Assembly: GCA_914767715.1 (NCBI GenBank)
Contig: OU612075.1
Location: forward strand, 16,184,001-16,248,000
Length of the DNA stretch: 64,000 nucleotides
DNA from: Membranipora membranacea
Taxonomy: Eukaryota > Bryozoa > Gymnolaemata > Cheilostomatida > Membraniporidae
Direction of reading: 5' to 3'
The translations under genes and the position numbers were made by a program. The notes under the pieces are model-generated. The model had not been told where the DNA came from and searched no databases. It saw only the letters and a program-made list of their open reading frames with translations. The stretch's first letter is position 1; each line of letters opens with the position of its first letter. Below are positions 38,401 through 47,400 of the stretch, one piece after another.

Positions 38401-41400
38401 AGTTTGAATGTTTTGTATTGTCTATTCTTGTTGTGTTTATTGGTAGCAGCATTGTCTCTCGGGCTATTTATTTGGGGATTATAAAAAAATAGAAAAATCA
38501 TGTTCTCACAATATAATAATAATAATAAATAATATACACTTTTATATGCTATTCAGTATTTTCAGAGCCAATTAGAATATGTCATATGACATGATACAAC
38601 TCGTCTATTTAGCGCACCCTTGTACTATAGGTAAGTGTGGGCAAACTAGAGTTATATATGACGAGCTCACCTCCATAAGCAGCATGGGTAATGACCAGGA
38701 TTCAAACCTGCAACCATTCCACCACCCTGCCACCCTCAATAGAATGCAAAGTTGTTATATGCTGACTTACACTGCCCTGATGCTGCCAGACAGCGCTTTG
38801 TCAGAGTGATAGATAGATACTGGTACAGCTACTATCACTATCCCTTCATACATTGAAGTCGCTGCAACAAATTGACACTACGTAAAATATTTAACATGTT
38901 TATTTATGCCCTATATTCCATTCCTTTCCAGTTAGTTATCCGCTATGATTGAAGCGATTAGTCTTTGTTAAAAAATATAAATGACCAACATAGCTTATGG
39001 TGTAAAATCTGATCTGTTGGCGAGTTTAAGCGGCCTGTTCAGATGATCCATTGAGAAATTAAACTAGTGTTTGTAGAATTGCCTGCCTTGGGTCAAAGAT
39101 TAGACCTATGATTCTTGGTAGTGGCTGCTGCTCAGTTAAAGTGACCAAACCAAACTACACAACAGGCTGAGGGAAAACAAGTCACAGCATCAGTTTATGA
39201 GTTTACAATCCTTTATGTATTTGACTTGGTAATTCCATACCTGGTAATCCACATCTGGGAATCCCAGGACATAAATGCATTGTGGGAATGCTCTATTGCT
39301 AAGTTTTTTGTTGTTGTTAGACTTACTGAATTCTTCTACTACAAAAGTTTTGCTGTAGGTATAACCTCTGTAGACAGCCTGCACTGTCCATACCCCGTAC
39401 TCCAGGAAGTGATTACTGAGAGGGTACTGTAGCTCTAACACATTGATAGCATGCTGCCCGTACCATTCCTTCATAATCCTCCCTGTAGGATTCTACAACA
39501 ACAACAGAAAGATAAGAACATAATGATCACCAACTGTTAAGACAGCATGTGTACATCCTTTAAACAAACTTGTTCATAATAAATTCTTTGAATCAGATGA
39601 TTTTCTAGCTGGATGTATCATTTTATCTGGTAAGGTATTTGTACTACTACGTTCAAAGCATTGTCATTGAAAGGCTACAGTGTAGATCTAAATTTGTATT
39701 GCATTGTGGGTATTTTGTGCGCAATGAGCATTGCAAGTGCCTACCTGACACAGGTAGGCAGGTACCTACCTGCAAGCGCCTACCTGAAAAGGTAGGCGCC
39801 TACCTGACAAGCTGCCTACCTGACACAAGCGCCTACCTGACACGCGCCTACCTGACGAGCGCCTACCTGACAAGCGCCTACCTGACACAGCTGTGTCAAA
39901 ATATGGCAGACTATTAAAATTACATCCGGAAACACACTTCAAAATTTCTCTTAACTCTTGTTAATGTTGATTGTTGTTGTTGTTTATGTGGATATGGTAT
40001 TTTATTTTTATTTTCAAGGTTTTTATGGCAAATAAAACAAACATTAATGGAAAATATAAATTGCTTGCTTGACAATTATTTGACCAGATAAAGCCATTTA
40101 GAATTTTTTCTGTTTCCTGAAAACCCGCAAAGTACCGCCGACTCGGGGTACATCCTGGTTCTTTAACTCTGTAAGACTCCCGTCAACAAGGTCAAAAACT
40201 AGAGCCAAGGTATTGAGTATTGGTATATTCACTTTCACAACACAGTAATGGATTTCCTATGAAAAGCATCTCAATAATGTGATAATTTAAACAACCCTTT
40301 GATCTTATGACACTAAAGCCATACAGAAGTAAACAGGGTTATGTCAGGTTAAAATAACACACAACCCTGGAAGCCTCTTGTGAAGATAACTGTGAGTGAC
40401 CGTGACCGGTGACCAATATAATTTTCTGCTTGACCGATATGATTTACTGTGAGCTCAGTTATAGTTTAAGCTCCCCAAATTCTTGCCCCCCCCCCCCCAA
40501 TCTGACGCCACCAGCCTTCTTAATCGAGATATTCTATCTGCAGAATTTCACCTACACATATCTGTGCTGGTGCTGTCATTGATAAAAATTCCCTCTAAGT
40601 CTGGGGAGAATTTCTTGATGGATTGAATCACTCCTTTTGTTCACTATATAATTACAATTTCTGTACGGGTAGGACGTTGACAATGAATTTGAGAAGCTTT
40701 GAGAAAAGTATATACATGTAATCATAGAAATGAACAAAAATTGTGATTATAGTATATAGAGACAATGAACAAGGTTGACCTCTCATAAATTTAACTAAGT
40801 CTTAGTTTATTATTTACAGATTATAGGTTTTACAATCGGCTTAATCCTGTGACCCGTGAGCAAAAGAATTCCTTATCATTTGGATAAAAAGCTGATATTA
40901 TCAAGTTGATGAACACATTGAAGTTTGTTTACTATAGTTACGGTTACTATGGTATGTTGGTTTATTTATGGTTATTATTTAGAATACAGACAATTTTTTG
41001 TATGATTATGTTCAGATTCCTATACATCCTGCTAGAGACTTGAAATAACTGTTTGAGGGTCACGTCCTGCTTGGAGGTTGTCCAATAATAGATTTAGATT
41101 TTAATTTTTCACAATTTTAAAGGATATTATGAAACATTTAAGATTTTATTGCCTACTTATTTGTAGGGTATGGCAGTATGTAACCCACAATGCATTGTTT
41201 TTAAAATTACATTGAGGTCAGGTCAATGGTTATACACTTATTTTGATTCTTCAAGATTTACAGGATGTAATACATATATGTACATGTGTATGTATATGTA
41301 TGTACATACATGTCTGTATACGTAAACATGGTATTCAGCTGATTAGGTAAACTTGTTGAATTTAAAAACAATGGGTCAATACTTACCAAAATTCGAACTT

Positions 41401-44400
41401 CCAGCACGGTGAATAGAGCTTCCATACGTAAGTTCATAGTCACAATCCTGATCCGGACTTTAACAGAAAATAATTGCTGTGTTAAGAATTCAAATTTCTG
41501 TATTCGGAAAACTGTTATAAACATGGGTGGGATTAGTCTAAGTGCTCAGACATTGCTAATTGGTGAAATTATATTATAAAACACTCATTTCAAAATTGAG
41601 TGTTTGATAATGTAATGCCACTAACCACCATTGAAGCGGTCAGAGCACTTAGACTAGGGTTGGACTGGGATCTGTTGAATCAAAACTTATATCTATCAAT
41701 ATTTATGTATATTTCCTGAAATTTTGAAAACAAAATTTCTCTAGAGGAGAAACTATTGGCTGGAGCAAAGATTGCCCCATTAGGGGTTTAGTTTGGTAAG
41801 CTGAGGGTGGAGTATATAAAAGGTTGAGAGAGTGAGTAAATGTTTGCTATACTTAAATTTAGCTCTTTAAGGCAAGAGCAAAATGGCGGACTGTCAACTG
41901 TGAGGTTTTGTGTCATCATCCTCTTGACATTCGCTATGGTTCCATGCTTCAAATGAGTGGTCCACCGTCATATTGAATGATGAATGCTAACAATTTCCAT
42001 GATAGAAAAACATAAAAAAAGTACTACCACGCCTGGGCCTCACGCATAGAAACTATTGTTCCTATGCCGCTATCCATTCTTCTACGCCCCTTATAACATC
42101 AATACTTCGCAATACGGTTCCTGAATTCGAATGAAGAAATGCGTACCAATGCGTTCAAAAGTGATCCTAAATGCCAATCCCATTTATCGATTAGCCCTAA
42201 AACCGACGTCACACCGACATATGGAAACATAGTGATAAAGTTGAAGAAAAGTAAGGAGCAAAAGTCCCAGTTGGTTAAACATAAGCAGCAACGATGAATG
42301 AATGCTGCTATATCCCTTATTTTAGGCTATATCGTTATGTTTTAGTCATTGTCCTTGATCACCTACAACCGAATTCCTTGGCCAAGTTTAAAAATGTGTA
42401 TATACAATTATTTCCTGAAAGGACCCTCAACCTAAACCCAAAGTGTGGCCAGATTGACAGCTGAAAATAAAGTGAGGCAAATTGGTCCTTCAAATAACTT
42501 TAATCATACATTCTTTGTATGAAATTCTGTTGCGGTGAAAAAAACTCGGTCAATCACTCTTAGACATTATTACAGCTCTTTGGGATTAAAAGACCCTTAA
42601 ATCAATCAAGTACCATTATTATACAGGTGCAGACTATTTGGTGTAAAGCAGAAAATTCCACAAATATAGTAATTGTTATCTCATCTTACCTGTCTGCCCC
42701 TGGAAATAGAAGGCCTTTGGGGTGAATATGAACACTGGGATCTGCTTAGGGTCAAAAAACAGCTTGGTCTCATTGACAAAGATTTGACCTAGTAACTCGG
42801 GATCTGAGTAAGCGGAGACACGTAGCGTGTAATTACCAGGCTGCATCTGAGCTGGAGTCTAAAATAACAAAGGGGGATAATATCAGCATTATTTTTTGCC
42901 TTTTTATAACTTTATTGGCATCTATATCATTATCAAATATCACCTATAGGTCAGGCCCCATCTCGGGTTCAGCCTTGAGGAATGTCTAGCAATGTGTGGT
43001 CAACATGACCTAGAGGTCATGTCTAGTCTGCAAGGTCAATTAGGGGCTGTTAATACAGTCTATAATCTGCAAATATTAATAATGGTTAATAATAGTTAAT
43101 GATGGATAAATATACATACAACTTAATAATTCTAATGTAGAATTTTCTTCCATAAACACCTCATATACCTCCCCCTCTTTGGTGTAGTAAATTAACATTG
43201 CTTCACTAAGATCACTTACTAACCTTAGAATAAACTCATAAAACAGGTGATCAATGTAAATGTATCCATGTTGATGTTGCGGTAAAGTACACCGAGTACC
43301 TACTCTAGTCTATTCCAAAGAAAGAATTCAACCACGCTAACACCATTTTATCTAGAACGTAGCAGAGAGAGCTAGCTTTGTCACGAGGCAAAATAAAAAG
43401 CGTGACAGCGTGACAGCGTGACAGCGTGCAGCGATATACCAGCTCACATTAATTCCTACCTTCATAGTTAGACTTCTCATACCAGTTCTGGTCAATGTTT
43501 CTTGAGTAGAGCATATTTCGGTTACACTCCGGTCAGACGATCTGTACCTTATCTCTGCACGTACAGTAAACGTTGAGTAATCCACGAGACGTAAAACTGT
43601 GACCGCTATAGATATATCCTGGTCCGGCCTTATCTTAGTAGGCGCCAACACAAAATAGGAGCTGAAATTACAACAAATAAAAACTAAGTATTATTTTGAT
43701 ATCGCCTTTTTTGACACCATAAATTTGATTTTTGCTGAATTTAACCACACCGACAGCAAAATTGTTTACGGAGTAGAGTTTGTGGAAACGATAAAACAAA
43801 TGCTACCTACGGCTGTTTGCTGATTTTGCCCTGGGCTTTTATCTGCAACAAGTAAAGTGAAACAAAATATGCTCTGAGCAACATCCTCACACAGCAACCC
43901 ACTTCCACGCTCAGACAAATTATTATTTATGCCTGATTCTTGACTTTATTGATAAATGTAACATATCAGTTAAACCACAGTCAAATTCTCAAAGGTTACA
44001 GTCAAAAGCTTTTGAAGAGGCACAAATGTATAAATGACATCATAATCACAACCAGCTATCACTACAAATTTCGTCTGCGACGAACAATACATCGTTTGTA
44101 AGAATTATCTTCCCGAATTGCTATAGAATTCCCTCCATTGACTTTTAGGATAAATAGAGCTGTACCAACAGAATATAACGCAAGCAAATGGTGACAATCA
44201 ACACACTGTCATTGCGCTATTGTACTATGCTATTTTACTATGCTACCGTACAATATCATATCCCTTTCGCCCATACCTCCTATAGAGTAAACAAGAGGCA
44301 CGTCTGTTGATCACAATTAAAGATTCTCAATCATCAAAGGCTCAAAAATGTTGGAATGTCATTTGAAATGATTCAACTGCCAATTTGAGTTATTAAGTCC

Positions 44401-47400
44401 ACTCAAATTGGCAGTTGAATCATTTCAAATGATATTCCAACATTTTTTTAGCCTTTGATGATTGAGAATTTGTGTTAGTATGTCTGTTAGGTATTTATCT
44501 TCAATGTTCTAAGATCGAGATTTTTGTCTGCTGTTAAATCCTTTTTCAGCAATCTCATCGGAGAGAATTAGTAATTTTTTATGATTGATGGTTATCGTGC
44601 ATCAAAAGGGATTCGTTTTTTTTTTCTCTCATAGTTTTTTTTTGCAGCAGTCACTCTCAATGACTGATCCGACATTTGTTTTTGTTGCCAACTCTTTGGT
44701 GAGCCACGGGACAACCTTTTCTGCCACTAGTGTGTGTTCAGCCAATCGCTGTCTGCATGAGAATTTGTGGTGAGTCGGTCACAGCATACCTAATACCATA
44801 CACAGACCTTGATCAAATATCATCTCACTAATTTTCCTGCTTTCACAAACATTATTCCCGTGGCTCAGTAGACAGTTGAAGAGGGTGATATGGGTTCAAT
44901 CCCCGTTTTTTCCGAGTTTCTGGTTGAAACGTCGTCCTGTTTATCAAAGTTTTGATAACGAAGAGGCTTTATAGACCAGTATTTTGTCGATTGTTCTGGC
45001 GTGCCTTAAACAGGAGTTAGTATGTCAAGGGCTGATGTCATTATTTCACCTAATTCGAATGCATCCCTTAAAAAGGACAATCTGTTTGGGAAAACTTTTT
45101 GCCGACCAGGTAATCACTCTGATATGTAGCCTCAATCTATAATCATTGAGCTATACAGACTACATCACCTCAAATATCCATGACTTGTAGCAATAGTAGC
45201 AATTGATTACCCAGCGTCAATTTTCCGTAAACAAGTTTTTGATATATGCAAGTTTATCAAAGAATTCAATTTGAAAATTACCTATTTAATTAGATGAGTA
45301 TTTGTGAGCGCTTGAAAGTCATTTAAGATGAATAATGGGCTTGAGATGCGTCAGAATGTATCCTACGTGTGCAAAATTTCCATTTTGTAAGAAATGGATT
45401 TTTTAGATTAAAATTGTTTGTGTATTTTTGAGTTGGCTTCTCATGGTTAATGAGGCTTTCCTCACAACTTGGTTGTTAAAGCAACTCTGAATTCTGATTG
45501 GCTGAACGTCAGGATATTTAATGTTGGGCAAAGGTCATTAGCTTTCCTTTCCTTTCTTTGCCTCAGACAAGGTAGCACTGTACTCTCGAGTTTTTGAAAC
45601 TCTCCTCCCCCCATTCGATCACCTTGTATTTGTTACTCACATGATGTTCTTTCTAGTTGTAGAACGTGTGAGAAGAGTACCACAGGATTACCTGCTACAG
45701 TAGAGCACTCAATTTTTTGATTTAGAGACCAACGCTTACACAGATTTAGACCGATCATCCTCACGATCTGGAGATTTCTGTTTGCGTCTGGAGACTAATC
45801 TTGGAGCGTGTGACTAACCATCACCCAAAATTCAAACGGGTCACAGCTGGGGTAATTCGGCATTCACCGACCCGTTGGCGTCCGATTCTTCGCCAAAACT
45901 TTTATTGCCATGAATGAAATTTGTTCTATATACCTGAAGTCTATTTCACACATTGCGTAAATAAAAGTATAAAGCAATTCGTAAAAGTGCAGCCATTAAA
46001 TTTTTCTAGTTGTAGCAATTTTGATTGTGTAGCAATAATTGACATGAGAAAAGAAAGCTTACTTTCTATACGAGCATTTATGAATACTTTGAAATCATTT
46101 AAGATGAATAATGAGCTTGAGATGCGTTAAAATTTATCCATCTTACACAATAAAGCCTATCTTCCAACCAGTCTGCAGCGGCTCATGACAGGTTTGGTGG
46201 ATGTTTTGCAGAGAGAAAATGTGCTTGGCTGGTCTTCAAAGCATAATTTTAAATTTTATGGGACACTTTTTTGCCACTTTGTCCTACTTTATTAGCTTTA
46301 TAATGTCTCACAACCTTGGCATGAGCTTTTGAGAACTTGGCACTCCTCGAAGACTGGTATATGGAGCCGGGTATACAAACAATAACTCTCGCAGGCCTGT
46401 AGTTCTAGGGGAGGCAAAAGAGGCACTACCTTCCCTAAAGAGCTAATTACAATAGCCTAAAACACTGTAATTGAAAAATTCATGTCAACATCATCTCCTC
46501 TCGGATTTAAATATCAACCAAAATCACCTGCAAAACCTCATCATCGTCAACAGTTGTGTGCTGATTAGCTACACCACCTCCTGCCCCTAATAAAGGATTT
46601 ATTAACGGGATCAAACGTAGGTGAGGGTATTCAGAACATTTGAGAAAAGTGAAATGGAGTGGACATGTGTTTGAAGGGCATCTCACGGGTACAATATACA
46701 ATCTGATATGATGCGGCCTCACCGGCGTTGGTTGTTGTTTGGAATGTTCTGATATGTTTAGGCCTTGCTTGTGATGGTGGTAGCCTAGAACTTTTTGATA
46801 AACAACTATAAAATTCTACATCAAAACCAATATATTGGCCATAAATTTATTCTGCTTGGAGATTTTAATATTAATTGGAATCCCTCATCAACCGAAAAAA
46901 CACATTTAGAGCAGAGCTTCATGTCTGCAGGGCTATTACAGCAAGTTAATGGGATTTCATACATTAGCCATTTAGGGAGAGAAAACTGATAGACAGTTTT
47001 CTGAGCTCTGATTTAGGCCTTAATTCGGAGTTGTCCTCTCTCCAGTTTGGTACTTTTAACCCACGCCGCATAGGAAAAACGTACTGAAAAGAGGGTTATC
47101 TTGAAAACCGCTTATAATAGGATAAAAATTATTTTTGATTCAGAATCTGCAACATTGAAAACTCATATGGACATAGTTTGGGAAATAATTTTAGTGTTTG
47201 GATAGTCATTTATAGCATTTTCCGCCTGTTTTGCGAACAATTTGGCAGAATCTTTCATGAGTTTCGTCACTAAAATTAAGATTTATCAATATTCAAGCCT
47301 CCAATGACTTGGAAACTCTGTCTCACAGGGTTTTCAATGGTGCAGACTCTGAATCGAAAATCATTTTTATCCTCACATTAGCGGTTTTCAATATAACCCA

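Noticed and set aside
39739-39888. CRISPR-like array
   Set aside because: Repeats are 11-14 bp with 2-4-nt variable joints and inverted copies; a minisatellite in an animal intron.
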